The translations under genes and the position numbers were made by a program. A stretch of DNA of 64,000 nucleotides from the NCBI RefSeq assembly GCF_030812215.1, contig NZ_JAUSSG010000001.1:682001-746000 (forward strand), given 5' to 3'. Positions within the stretch are counted from its first letter, which is position 1. Each line of letters starts with the position of its first letter. The notes below the pieces were generated by a model. It saw only the letters and a list, made by a program, of their open reading frames with translations. It did no database searches and had not been told where the DNA came from. Positions 9,301-17,479 of this stretch are shown in pieces. This DNA is from Variovorax boronicumulans. GTDB lineage: Bacteria > Pseudomonadota > Gammaproteobacteria > Burkholderiales > Burkholderiaceae_C.

Positions 9301-9322
9301 CGGTACACCCTCGGCGCGGCGC
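9301..9322 (-). repeat. 22-bp spacer, copy 1 (nearly identical to 10397-10418)
   Basis: Read on the minus strand, the spacer from the TGA of the KAS gene to the ATG of the next gene is GCGCCGCGCCGAGGGTGTACC plus one base. The spacer upstream of the KAS gene itself has the same length and differs at only a few positions. Both carry the ribosome binding site (GAGGG or AAGGG). Confidence 0.8.
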
Positions 9323-10396
9323 TCATGCGTGGCAATCCCTCAGCAGCAGCGAGGCATGCCCGCCGCCGAAGCCGACCACGTTGAGCAGGATGTTGCGCAG
9401 CTTCGCGGGCGGCTCGGCGCTCAGCGTGATGCCCAGCGTTTCGTCCAGCGGATAGTCGGTCGAAGGCCAGGCGCCGCCCTCGATGCAGCCGACCAGGAGG
9501 GCCAGCTCGGCGGCACCCGCCGCGCCGAGCGTGTGGCCGAGCGACGACTTGAGCGACACCAGCGGCGGCAGCCGGTCGAACACCTGCTTGAGCGCCTCCA
9601 CCTCGATGGCGTCGTTGACGGGGCTGCCCGCGGCCTGCACCTTGATGAGGTCGATGTCCTCGGGACGCAATCCGCTCTGCACAAGCGCCGCCTGGCACAT
9701 GGCGCGCACGGCGCTGGCCTCGGTGCCCGACGGGTTGCGCCCGTCGACCACGTTCGCGCCGCCCGTGATGCGCCAGCGCGTCGGCCGCGAGCCCAGACGC
9801 AACGCCGCCACGGCTTCGCCCAGCACCAGACCCCTTCGCTCCGCGCCGAAGGGCTGGGCGTTGCCCGGTGCGAGCAACTGCATCGCGCGAAAGCCGGCCG
9901 CGGTGAACCGGTTGTCCAGCTCGGCACCGAGCACCAGCGCCTCGTCGGTGCCGCCGCTGCGGATCAGGTCGGCGGCCGCCAGCACCGCGTTCAGCGCCGA
10001 AGTGCAGGCCGTGGAAATGGTGAAGACCGGGCCACGCCAATCGAGCGCCTCGCAAACGATGGTGGCGAAGTCCTGCAGGTCGCCGCCGAGCCGAAGGTCG
10101 GGCTTCGCGTACTCCATGTAGCCGATGTCGAGCGAGGACGATGCGACGAAGAGCGGCGCGGTACGGTCGCCCCACTCGCCGGTCTGCGCGACCACGTTGC
10201 GCATGGTGCGCCGCACGCGCTCGAGCCAGTTGCCCTCCTGGGGCGGAAGCTTGTAGACCGGCCAGCCGTTCCCCTTGGCGATGGTCACCGGCGTCGGCGG
10301 CACGCCGCCGCGCCGCAATGCATCGAGCGCACCGGGCATGTCGTTGCCGAGCACGCAGGCAAGGCCTGTGGAGGCCAGGTAGACGCCGTCGCTCAT
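9323..10396 (-). CDS. Beta-ketoacyl-ACP synthase-like protein with a Cys-Gln-His active site
   Basis: 357 residues of KAS I/II (thiolase) fold. The nucleophile is Cys131 in FTISTACTSALN, and the second-domain His288 lies in KSSLGHTLGAAGAAE. The block that normally reads EAHGTGTxxND reads KVQAAGSPVND here, so the first catalytic His is Gln254. The protein is also shorter than standard FabF (about 410). It probably condenses or primes an acyl chain on the ACP encoded just upstream, or acts as a modified or decarboxylating partner; that is inference. It lies in the minus-strand biosynthetic operon between the ACP and the truncated KS-like gene. Confidence 0.82.
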   Translation of the reverse strand: MSDGVYLASTGLACVLGNDMPGALDALRRGGVPPTPVTIAKGNGWPVYKLPPQEGNWLERVRRTMRNVVAQTGEWGDRTAPLFVASSSLDIGYMEYAKPDLRLGGDLQDFATIVCEALDWRGPVFTISTACTSALNAVLAAADLIRSGGTDEALVLGAELDNRFTAAGFRAMQLLAPGNAQPFGAERRGLVLGEAVAALRLGSRPTRWRITGGANVVDGRNPSGTEASAVRAMCQAALVQSGLRPEDIDLIKVQAAGSPVNDAIEVEALKQVFDRLPPLVSLKSSLGHTLGAAGAAELALLVGCIEGGAWPSTDYPLDETLGITLSAEPPAKLRNILLNVVGFGGGHASLLLRDCHA

Positions 10397-10418
10397 GGGT
10401 GCACCCTTGGCGCGGCGC
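10397..10418 (-). repeat. 22-bp spacer, copy 2
   Basis: Spacer from the ACP stop (TGA at 10419-10421) to the KAS start. It reads GCGCCGCGCCAAGGGTGCAC plus two bases on the minus strand and matches the spacer at 9301-9322, including the AGGG ribosome binding site. Confidence 0.8.
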
Positions 10419-10691
10419 TCATGCTTTTCCCGCCTGCGCGAGGTGTTCCGCCAGATGGGCGATGGAGGTCAGCGCGCGGCGTGTTTCCTTGCTGTCGGGC
10501 ATGCGCACGCCGAACTGCTGCTGGATCGTCATCGACACCTGCAGCGCATCGAGCGAGTCGAGGTCCAGCCGCGCCTCGGGGCCGAACAGCGGCTCGTCGT
10601 CGCCGAGGCCGCCGGGGGGCGCGTCTCTCTCGACGGCTTCGAGCACCATCGCCTTGAGGCTGGCTATGAATTCAGGGGTCACGCTACTCAC
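10419..10691 (-). CDS. Acyl carrier protein
   Basis: A 90-residue carrier protein. The phosphopantetheine attachment serine is Ser46 in LDLDSLDALQ; the helix around QVSMTIQQQFGVRMPDS is typical of ACPs. A GTG at 10691 starts the frame seven bases after the ABC permease stop; the frame is open further upstream, but that stretch is inside the permease gene. It presumably carries the acyl chain for the two ketosynthases, the KAS III and the BtrH-like acyltransferase in the same operon. Confidence 0.88.
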   Translation of the reverse strand: MSSVTPEFIASLKAMVLEAVERDAPPGGLGDDEPLFGPEARLDLDSLDALQVSMTIQQQFGVRMPDSKETRRALTSIAHLAEHLAQAGKA

Positions 10692-10698
10692 GGGGTAC

Positions 10699-11856
10699 TC
10701 ACGATGTGCGCCTGCGAAACAAAAAGACTGCGAGAAGGAACATGGCGGCCGCAAACGCGACCAGCCGGCCGACCTGCGGCAATGCATCGGCCACGCCGCC
10801 GCCGCGCAACAGCACGGTCAGCAGCGCCTCGAGGCCCCAGTTCATCGGCGAGACCTCGACCAGCCGCTGCATGAAGCCCGGCATGACGAACTTGGGCACC
10901 ATGATGCCGCCTGCCGCCGCCATCAGCACATTGACCATCGGTCCGAGCGTAGCCGCTTGCGCATGGGTTCGCACAAGGCATGCCAGCGCGAGCGACAGGC
11001 TCACCGCGGCAAGGCTCACGGCCGCGAGCGACAGCAGCAAGGCACCCCAGTGGATGCCCGCGAGCGAGAGCGCATCGCCGCCGATCAGCGGCATGAACCA
11101 GATGCCGGCCGCGAGCATGAGCAGCGCCTGCAACGCGTTCACACCGAGGTACGGCAAGGCCTTGGAGGCCAGCAGCATCGTGCGCGACACGCCCAGGCTC
11201 TGCAGCCGCCCGAGCGCGCCAGAGCCCCGCTCCTGCACGAACAGGCTGGAGAGCGAGGCCACCACGAAAAACATGCCGAAGACCAGCCAGGCCGGCACGT
11301 TCTGCTGCACCGAAGTGGGCCGCGGGCCGGCGGTGGAGAAGCGCTCGGCCTGCACCATGGCCTGGATGGAGGCATCGGGCGCCGGGCTGGCGGTGCCGGG
11401 CACGGCCAGCGCGAGGCGCGCCTTCAGCTCGCCCGATGCGCCGATGAGTTCCGCGCGCAGCGCATTGAAGAGATTGGCGTCGATGCCGGGCTCGGTCAGC
11501 AGCCGGATGTGCGCCCTGGTCGAGAGCGCGGCCGATTCCAGCTCTTCCGAGAGGCCCGGCTCCAGCACGATCACGTACTTGAGCGACCCGTTGCGAAGGC
11601 GCTCCTGCCAGTCCGCGCCAAGCGGCTGCGGCGCGCCGTGGCTGCGCTGCCAGATCTGCAGCAGCCATTTGGCGGGCGTCGCGGTGTCGCGCGCATCGAC
11701 CGCGTAGGTGAGCTCGGCGAGCGGCGGGCGGTAGATGTCCTTGAGCGTGAGCGACATCAGCACGATGAAGACCATCGGCATCAGGAACAGCACGGCGAGG
11801 CCGTGCATGTCGCGCACGAGGGCGAGCAGTTCCTTCCTGATGAGCGCGGGCAGCAT
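10699..11856 (-). CDS. ABC-2 type transporter permease
   Basis: 385 residues. One N-terminal helix (DMHGLAVLFLMPMVFIVLMSLTL), a large extracytoplasmic loop of about 150 residues, then five or more helices (AWLVFGMFFVVASLSSLFVQERGSG, ALQALLMLAAGIWFMPLI, LLLSLAAVSLAAVSLSLALACLV, MNWGLEALLTVLL, LVAFAAAMFLLAVFLF). This is the ABC-2 export topology. It pairs with the ATPase 13 bases upstream and, from context, exports the product of this biosynthetic operon, perhaps a lipid-like molecule. Confidence 0.88.
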   Translation of the reverse strand: MLPALIRKELLALVRDMHGLAVLFLMPMVFIVLMSLTLKDIYRPPLAELTYAVDARDTATPAKWLLQIWQRSHGAPQPLGADWQERLRNGSLKYVIVLEPGLSEELESAALSTRAHIRLLTEPGIDANLFNALRAELIGASGELKARLALAVPGTASPAPDASIQAMVQAERFSTAGPRPTSVQQNVPAWLVFGMFFVVASLSSLFVQERGSGALGRLQSLGVSRTMLLASKALPYLGVNALQALLMLAAGIWFMPLIGGDALSLAGIHWGALLLSLAAVSLAAVSLSLALACLVRTHAQAATLGPMVNVLMAAAGGIMVPKFVMPGFMQRLVEVSPMNWGLEALLTVLLRGGGVADALPQVGRLVAFAAAMFLLAVFLFRRRTS

Positions 11857-11869
11857 GCGGTTCGGTCGG

Positions 11870-12778
11870 TCAGTCTCGCAGTGAGCGATGGGTCAATGCC
11901 ATGAAGAGCTGTTCGAGGTCATGCCGGCCGAACTCGGCATGGCGCACCTCGATGCCCGAGGCTTCGAGTGCCGCCAGCACCGGGCCGGGGCCGCTGCCGG
12001 GGTTCAGGTGGATGCGCCACTGCGCCGCCCCCTGCTCCACCGCGCCGAAGCGCGACAACATCTCCATGTCGAGCCCGTCGGCGGCCAGCGTGAGAAGCAT
12101 CGCACTCCTGGACAGCAGATCGTCGAGAGACCCTTCACGCAGTACGCGGCCGTGGTCCAGGATGGCGACGCGGTCGGCAATGGCCTCGATCTCCTCCATG
12201 TAGTGCGAGGCGTAGATCACCGCCGCACCCGCCTGCGCAAGGCTCTTGATGGCATCGAGGATGAACGCGCGCGACTGCGGATCGACGCCCACGGTGGGCT
12301 CGTCGAACAGCATGAGCTCGGGCTCGGGCAGCAAGGCGATCGCAAGGTTCAGCCGGCGCTTGAGGCCACCCGACAGCCGATCGGCACGCACGCCGGCGAA
12401 CGACTCGAGCTGCGAAAAATGCATGCAGGCGTCGATGCGCTCGCGCTTGCGCACACCCGACAGCCGGCTCGCCGCGGCAAAGCAAGCCAGGTTCTCGGCC
12501 ACCGTGAGCATCGAATAGAACGCCTGCTCCTGCGGCGCGACCGCGATGCGCGTCGGCGTTTTCGCGCGCACCTGCTGCAGCGGCTGGCCATCGATCAGGA
12601 TCTCCCCCGATTGCACGGCGAGCGCGCCCGACAGGTGCGAGATCAGCGTGGTCTTGCCCGCGCCGTTCGGCCCGAGCAGCCCCAGCACGCAGCCCCGCGG
12701 CACGGCGAGCGAGACGTCGGCCAGCGCGGGGGCCGTGGCGTGCGGGTAGCGGTGTCCGAGATTCTTGAGCGCGAGCAT
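11870..12778 (-). CDS. ABC transporter ATP-binding protein
   Basis: 302 residues with Walker A GPNGAGKTT (about 36-44), signature RLSGGLKRRLNLAIALL, Walker B LMLFDEPTVGVDPQS and the H-loop YASHYMEEIEA. The LSGGLKRR signature is typical of ABC-2 drug and lipid exporters. The C-terminal 80 residues form an extra domain. It lies three bases after the BtrH-like gene and is coupled to the permease that follows. Confidence 0.92.
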   Translation of the reverse strand: MLALKNLGHRYPHATAPALADVSLAVPRGCVLGLLGPNGAGKTTLISHLSGALAVQSGEILIDGQPLQQVRAKTPTRIAVAPQEQAFYSMLTVAENLACFAAASRLSGVRKRERIDACMHFSQLESFAGVRADRLSGGLKRRLNLAIALLPEPELMLFDEPTVGVDPQSRAFILDAIKSLAQAGAAVIYASHYMEEIEAIADRVAILDHGRVLREGSLDDLLSRSAMLLTLAADGLDMEMLSRFGAVEQGAAQWRIHLNPGSGPGPVLAALEASGIEVRHAEFGRHDLEQLFMALTHRSLRD

Positions 12779-12781
12779 TGG

Positions 12782-13762
12782 TCAGGCGACGGCGGCCTTG
12801 AGGTCGCGAAAGAACGTCTCTTCCTGCTGCGCCTGCTCCCGCAGCTTGCCCGCGAGCGCGGCCGGATCGACCGGCTCGCGCCCCTTCACCATGCGCGCCG
12901 CCTTGAGCGCGAAGGCACGCCAGTCGTCGCCGATGGCAATGAGCCGCTCCGACATCTGCGTGAGCTGCGGCTTGCCGAGCAGCTGCGCGGCCTCCTGCAG
13001 GAAGCCCGCGTAGATGAAGCGGAAGCCCGCCCCGCCCGTGCCGATTTCTTCCTGCATGCGCACGAGGTGGCCGATGAAATCCACGCTGCGCGGATCGGTG
13101 GCCGACAGCCGCTGCATCCGGTTGGCCAGCGTGCGCATGCCGCGCACGCCGACGATGGGAATGGGGGCGAGCATGTTGCGCACCGTCTTGCGGATGGCCT
13201 TGGTCACCGAGGCGGCATCGACCGCCTTGCGATCGATGGCCTGCGGGTAGTACATGAGGCCCTTGGGCGCGAGCACGCCCTTGGCGAAGCGCGCGCGCGC
13301 GAGGTCGGCGCTTGCGCAGCGCACGGGTTCCTCGAACACCGGGTCGCTGATCAGGTAGTCGTCGCCGTCCTTGCCGTAGACCAGCAGGTTGTGCGCGTTG
13401 AAGTGAAAGCGCATGTTCGGCGGAAAGTACGGCAGCCAGTAGACCGAGGTCTGCAGGCCCACGAGCCGGCCGTCGGCCAGCAGCGCGTCGAGCCGCTGCT
13501 GCCCGGCCTCGGGGCTGCGGAAGGTCTCGAAGCTGAAGCGCGCGGCCATCGGTGCCAACAGGCCCTTGATGATGGCCTTGGGCGGCATGCGGTACGAGAT
13601 GAGCGGCAGGCCCGACAGCTTGATGAACGGCAGGTACGCAAACGACAGCGCCGACGACAGGCCCAGCGCCATGCTCTCGGTCATCGGCGCACCGTGGTGG
13701 CGCATCAGGCTGGAGATGACGCCGCTTTCGCAGTGCGCCGCCTGTTGGTGTTGAAAGTTCAC
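12782..13762 (-). CDS. BtrH N-terminal-domain protein (predicted ACP-dependent acyltransferase)
   Basis: 326 residues. The N-terminal half resembles BtrH, which in butirosin synthesis moves an acyl group from a carrier protein to an amine. A papain/C39-like triad is visible: Cys11 in AAHCESGVISSL, His124 in FNAHNLLVYG and Asp140 in YLISDPV. The C-terminal half is helical and charged. The GTG start at 13762 overlaps the upstream stop as GTGA, which fixes the start. With an ACP and ketosynthases in the same operon, it may off-load the acyl chain onto an acceptor; the acceptor is unknown. Confidence 0.75.
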   Translation of the reverse strand: MNFQHQQAAHCESGVISSLMRHHGAPMTESMALGLSSALSFAYLPFIKLSGLPLISYRMPPKAIIKGLLAPMAARFSFETFRSPEAGQQRLDALLADGRLVGLQTSVYWLPYFPPNMRFHFNAHNLLVYGKDGDDYLISDPVFEEPVRCASADLARARFAKGVLAPKGLMYYPQAIDRKAVDAASVTKAIRKTVRNMLAPIPIVGVRGMRTLANRMQRLSATDPRSVDFIGHLVRMQEEIGTGGAGFRFIYAGFLQEAAQLLGKPQLTQMSERLIAIGDDWRAFALKAARMVKGREPVDPAALAGKLREQAQQEETFFRDLKAAVA

Positions 13763-14154
13763 GGCAGGCTTTGCAAGGTGGGAATCGGGAGGCCCAGCGC
13801 CTCGGCATAGCGCGCAAGCTGCGCCTGCGAGAGCGCCGAGAAATGCCGGGGCTGCAGGTGGCGCCGCACGCGCCATTGCCAGAAGCCGCTGGTCTGCGAG
13901 AGCAGCGCCACGTCCATGCGGCGCTCGTACATCCAGTATTCGAGCGGCGATGCGAGCCCGGCCTTCGCCCGCTCCTTCGCCTCTTTCGCCTGCTCGACCA
14001 GCACGTCGACCGCATGGCTGGTGACGATCTCTTCCGCCTCCCAACCCCGCGAGGTGGTGGTGACGACACGGCCCGCTGCATCGCGCGCGTACATCAGCTT
14101 GGAATGGCCGTCGAGGGTCGCGTTGCCCTCCTGCGGAACTGCGTCGAGGTCCAT
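13759..14154 (-). CDS. Conserved-looking protein of unknown function
   Basis: 131 residues starting at ATG 14154 (MDLDAVPQEG). No recognised domain. It is acidic at the N-terminus, has an Ala/Glu/Lys helix (VEQAKEAKERAKAGLASPLEYWMYERRMD) and a basic Trp-rich stretch (GFWQWRVRRHLQP). No signal peptide or membrane helix is visible. The GTGA overlap with the BtrH-like gene implies coordinated translation, so it probably belongs to the pathway, perhaps as an adaptor. Confidence 0.7.
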   Translation of the reverse strand: MDLDAVPQEGNATLDGHSKLMYARDAAGRVVTTTSRGWEAEEIVTSHAVDVLVEQAKEAKERAKAGLASPLEYWMYERRMDVALLSQTSGFWQWRVRRHLQPRHFSALSQAQLARYAEALGLPIPTLQSLP

Positions 14155-14238
14155 GTCAGGCCTCCCGCCGGGCCGCCCCAAGGGAGGCCTGCGCCCCCTC
14201 GGAGGGCAGCGATACGCGAAGCGATGAGCGTGGGGGTT
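14155..14238. repeat. GC-rich intergenic hairpin repeat inside the operon
   Basis: 84 bases between the KAS III stop and the next start. They contain a perfect eight-base inverted repeat GGCCTCCC/GGGAGGCC (14159-14166 with 14182-14189), a CCCCCTC-GGAGGG block and a tail ending GAGCGTGGGGGT. The second part resembles the element at 22857-22906, suggesting a dispersed family of the host genome. It may attenuate transcription or stabilise mRNA ends. Confidence 0.6.
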
Positions 14239-15375
14239 TCATACGGCCTCCATATGGATGAAGCCGCTGGAGAAGCGGCCGCTTTCCGGAACGAACATCA
14301 GGAGTTTGTGGCCGGGCTGGATGCGCCCGGAACGAAACAGCTCGTCCAGCATGATGTAAGGCGATGCCGAGCCGGTATTGCCCTTGCGCGAGAGGTTGCT
14401 GAACCAGCGCTCGCGCGGAATCGAAAAGCCCATGGCGTCGAGGCAGCGGCTCACGGGCTCGACGAAGTAGTTCGACGAGAGGTGCGGCAGGAACCAGTCG
14501 ATGTCCTGCGACTTGAGCCCGCGCTTCTCGATGACGGCGGCGAGCGGTTCGGCCAGCGTGGCGCGCACGATGTTGTCGTTGAGCAGGCGCACGTCCTGCT
14601 TGACGGCGAAGGTCGAGTCGCGGTGCCAGTCGGCGGGCGCTGTGCGGGCCCAGCCGTCGAGGCCGCCTTCGGCGTTCTTGTCGGCGCCGGCATACATGCA
14701 CACCGGGAGTTCGTGCGCGGCCGACGACAGGTCGATCCAGTCGATGCGCAGCGACAGCGGCCCGCGCGGCTCGCGCTCCAGCAGCACCGCGCCGGCGCCG
14801 TCTGACAGCATCCAGCGCAGGAAGTCTTTTTCGAAGGCCAGCTCGGGCCTTTCTTCGAGCGCTTCGAGCTTGTGCTCGAGCTCGGCCTCGAAGCGGGAGC
14901 CGCGCATCACGGCCGACGCCAGCTCCGAGCCCGTGGCCACCGCGCGCCGCGCATCGCCCGAGCGCACCGACAGCCAGGCGTGCTTCAGCGCCGCGGTGCC
15001 CGCGAGGCAAATGCCCGCGCAGGCCACCACTTCGAGCCGCGGCCAGCCGAGTTCGCCATGCACCATCACCGCGTGGTTGGGCATGAGCTGGTCGGGGAGC
15101 GAGGTGCCGGTGGCCAGGCAGTCGACCGGGCCGATGTCGTCGCCCAGTCCGCGGATGGCCGAGGCGGTGAGTTGCGCGTTGGTCATGGCCAGTTGGCCAG
15201 TGGCGCGGTCGATGGCGTAGTGGCGCGACTGGATGCCGTTGCTGCGAAGAATCAGCCGCCGCGCGCGCGACGCCTTGCCGGCGATACGGCCGAGGACTTC
15301 TTCGATGTCTTCATTGCTGACCGGGGAAAAGGGCAGGAAGGCGGCGGTGCGGGTCAGGAAGACATCAGACGTCAT
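14239..15375 (-). CDS. KAS III-family ketosynthase (DarB/FabH-like)
   Basis: 378 residues of thiolase fold. The FabH-type triad is intact: Cys119 in VVACAGICLAG, His298 in FLPHLSSNYF and Asn333 in SRKGNTGSAS. Length exceeds FabH (about 320) and fits the DarB-like branch, which condenses two acyl units and cyclises them to a cyclohexanedione in dialkylresorcinol synthesis. The start overlaps the end of the DarA-like gene by 11 bases, as expected for a DarA/DarB pair. The exact substrate is not readable. Confidence 0.85.
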   Translation of the reverse strand: MTSDVFLTRTAAFLPFSPVSNEDIEEVLGRIAGKASRARRLILRSNGIQSRHYAIDRATGQLAMTNAQLTASAIRGLGDDIGPVDCLATGTSLPDQLMPNHAVMVHGELGWPRLEVVACAGICLAGTAALKHAWLSVRSGDARRAVATGSELASAVMRGSRFEAELEHKLEALEERPELAFEKDFLRWMLSDGAGAVLLEREPRGPLSLRIDWIDLSSAAHELPVCMYAGADKNAEGGLDGWARTAPADWHRDSTFAVKQDVRLLNDNIVRATLAEPLAAVIEKRGLKSQDIDWFLPHLSSNYFVEPVSRCLDAMGFSIPRERWFSNLSRKGNTGSASPYIMLDELFRSGRIQPGHKLLMFVPESGRFSSGFIHMEAV

Positions 15376-16423
15376 AGAGGTGGGAGCGGTCCGTGGCGGA
15401 GCCCGACGGGCACTCGAATTGGGCTGTCATTTTAGTCAGCCACCCCTTGAACAAAGGTCGCAGAAGTGCCTGCAGTGTCAGGCTCACCGGCACGACCGTG
15501 ACGATGAGCGCAAGCAGGAACACCACATAGAGCAACAGCAGCGGCTTGCGCGGCCAGGCGCCGGGCCCGCCGGCCGCCATGATGAGCTTGCCCCAGAGGA
15601 AGAAGCTGCGGGTGCCGGCCTTCTCGCTGATGAGCAGGCGCGCATTGGCCTCGACCGCGCCCAGCCCGGCCAGCAGCGGCCCAGTGCCGCGCTCCAGGTC
15701 GCCATGCAGCGCATCGCGCAGCGCACGGCCGAAACGGCCCGTACTACGAATCTGCGTAGCACTGAGTCCCGCATCGGGCATGCCCCAGAAGCCGCGCTTG
15801 CGACCCCAGATGAGCCACGCCGGCGTGGTGAAGAAGGTGGCGAGCGTCGGGCCGGGGTCGGTCAGCACCACGTTGTCGATGAGGCGCGCGCCCACGTCGT
15901 CGAGCATGCCCTTGAGCTTTTCATGGGCCAGCAGCCACATGTTGCGGCACGCAATGACGGTGACCACGGGTTTGCCCTTGAGCAGGCGCGCGGCCAGCGA
16001 GTGCTTGAGGAACGCGGTGACCGGCTGCGAGGGCGCGAGGAACCACACCTGGTACGGGAGGATGACGAGGTCGAAATCCTCGTCGCCCGTGAGCGAGAGC
16101 GGCGCCAGCGGCGGCGGCTTCATGTGGGCCGATTCCGGAAAAGCGTCGAAGAAACTGATGAAGGGCCAGGGAAACGGGAACGGCGCCAGCGGACGCAGGG
16201 TTTCCTCGTGCACCTTGATGGCCGGGTCGGCCCGCAGCGGCGCGACGATCTGCTCGGCGACGCTGTCGAGCTGCCCGGATTGGGAGTAGTGGATCACCAG
16301 GACGCGTTTGGGGCGTGCGGCAGGGCTGGCGGAGCTGGCAGAGCTGGAGGTCACTGGGTGGGCGGTTTCGAGGGCCGTCGAATGTAAGCCAAGCATTAGC
16401 AAAACGCATCTGCCATTGGTCAT
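15365..16423 (-). CDS. DarA-like dialkylresorcinol-pathway enzyme (flavodoxin-like, membrane-anchored)
   Basis: 352 residues from the outermost ATG. After a Ser/Ala-rich N-terminus comes a flavodoxin-like strand-loop (KRVLVIHYSQSGQLDSVAEQI), then a conserved middle (FPWPFISFFDAFPESAH, VILPYQVWFLAPSQPV) and one or two C-terminal helices (LLLLYVVFLLALIVTVVPVSLTL). This is the pattern of proteins annotated as dialkylrecorsinol condensing enzyme or DarA, proposed aromatases acting on the DarB product. The true start may be internal (ATG 16396, or a GTG near 16354). First gene of the minus-strand operon; its promoter must lie in 16424-16537. Confidence 0.78.
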   Translation of the reverse strand: MTNGRCVLLMLGLHSTALETAHPVTSSSASSASPAARPKRVLVIHYSQSGQLDSVAEQIVAPLRADPAIKVHEETLRPLAPFPFPWPFISFFDAFPESAHMKPPPLAPLSLTGDEDFDLVILPYQVWFLAPSQPVTAFLKHSLAARLLKGKPVVTVIACRNMWLLAHEKLKGMLDDVGARLIDNVVLTDPGPTLATFFTTPAWLIWGRKRGFWGMPDAGLSATQIRSTGRFGRALRDALHGDLERGTGPLLAGLGAVEANARLLISEKAGTRSFFLWGKLIMAAGGPGAWPRKPLLLLYVVFLLALIVTVVPVSLTLQALLRPLFKGWLTKMTAQFECPSGSATDRSHLYDV

Positions 16424-16537
16424 GCCGTCGCGCCGATCCCACGATTGAGGCAGTTCGCAAGGCCGATACGCCGGGTATACAGAGGGAACGCAACAGCGGA
16501 CTCAGCCCCGGCGACACCTTCGATACTCGCTGCCCGT

Positions 16538-17479
16538 TCAAATTGGCGGGGACAGTGGGCCCGCTGACGGCGGCCTCAACTCAGTTACCAGGTGATCGAT
16601 CAGAGCGCGCACCTTTGGAGTGGTATAGCGAGATGCCAAAAACAACAGGTACGCCATACCCTGATAGTTGGTGTCGAAAGCCCACTCTGGCAGCAAACGG
16701 ACCACCCGTCCGGCCGCCAGGGCATCCCGTGCCACGAAATCCTGCACGCAGCCCACGCCCAGGCCAGCCTCGACCGCCGCCAGGCGCATCTCGCTGTGGT
16801 TCAGGGTATAGCGGCCGGCTACCGCGAGCTCGACCTCGTCGTCGCCCCGCACAAAGCGCCAGCGGCTGTCGCGCTCCTGCTCACCGATTGACAGGCAACT
16901 GTGGGTCATGAGGTCCTCGGGACTCTGGATGCCCTCGTGCGAAGCGAGGTACGCCGGGCTGGCCAGCACCAGTTGACGCACTGGCATCAGGGCGCGCGCC
17001 ACCATGCCCTGCGGCGGATCGTCAGTCAGGCGGATCACGAGGTCGACGCCTTCACGCAGAGGGTCCACCGGCCGGTCAACCACCAGCAGGTGCACATCCA
17101 CATCGGGATAGCGTTGCAGGAAAGACAGCAAAGGCTGCTGCAATACATGGCGGGCAAACGCCTTGGGTGCGCTGACGCGGATCAACCCCTTGGGTGTGCC
17201 CACATGGCCCTCGGCCACCCTCATGGAGGCCTGTGCCGAAGCCACCATTTCGCGCCCGCGCTCCAGCACGGCCATACCCGCATCCGTCAGGCGCAACTGC
17301 CGAGTCGTGCGCTGCAACAGCGATACACCCATGACACTTTCCAGGCGCGCGACTTGCCGGCTGACTGCCGACGGTGTTTGCCCATGCCGCCGCGCCGCGG
17401 CGGAAAAACTGCCCGCCTCCGCTACGCGGACGAACGCGACCAGCTCGCGCATCACCTCCAGGAAATCATCTGTTCTCAA
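16538..17479 (-). CDS. LysR family transcriptional regulator
   Basis: 313 residues: N-terminal winged HTH (FVRVAEAGSFSAAARRHGQTPSAVSRQVARLE, ending RTTRQLRLT) and a periplasmic-binding-like effector domain (LIRVSAPKAFARHVLQQPLLSFLQRYPDVDVHLLVVD). It belongs to the AaeR/DsdC-like branch that reads H-T-R-L-R in the same region. It is divergent from the ligase/oxygenase/exporter trio with 90 bases between starts, so it most likely controls that operon; an effect on the minus-strand cluster downstream is also possible. Confidence 0.9.
   Translation of the reverse strand: MRTDDFLEVMRELVAFVRVAEAGSFSAAARRHGQTPSAVSRQVARLESVMGVSLLQRTTRQLRLTDAGMAVLERGREMVASAQASMRVAEGHVGTPKGLIRVSAPKAFARHVLQQPLLSFLQRYPDVDVHLLVVDRPVDPLREGVDLVIRLTDDPPQGMVARALMPVRQLVLASPAYLASHEGIQSPEDLMTHSCLSIGEQERDSRWRFVRGDDEVELAVAGRYTLNHSEMRLAAVEAGLGVGCVQDFVARDALAAGRVVRLLPEWAFDTNYQGMAYLLFLASRYTTPKVRALIDHLVTELRPPSAGPLSPPI

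Noticed and set aside
8770..16423. Ordinary aryl-polyene or flexirubin pigment cluster
   Set aside because: No ketoreductase, dehydratase, ammonia lyase, thioesterase or MMPL-type exporter is present, although the DarA/DarB pair and ACP are.
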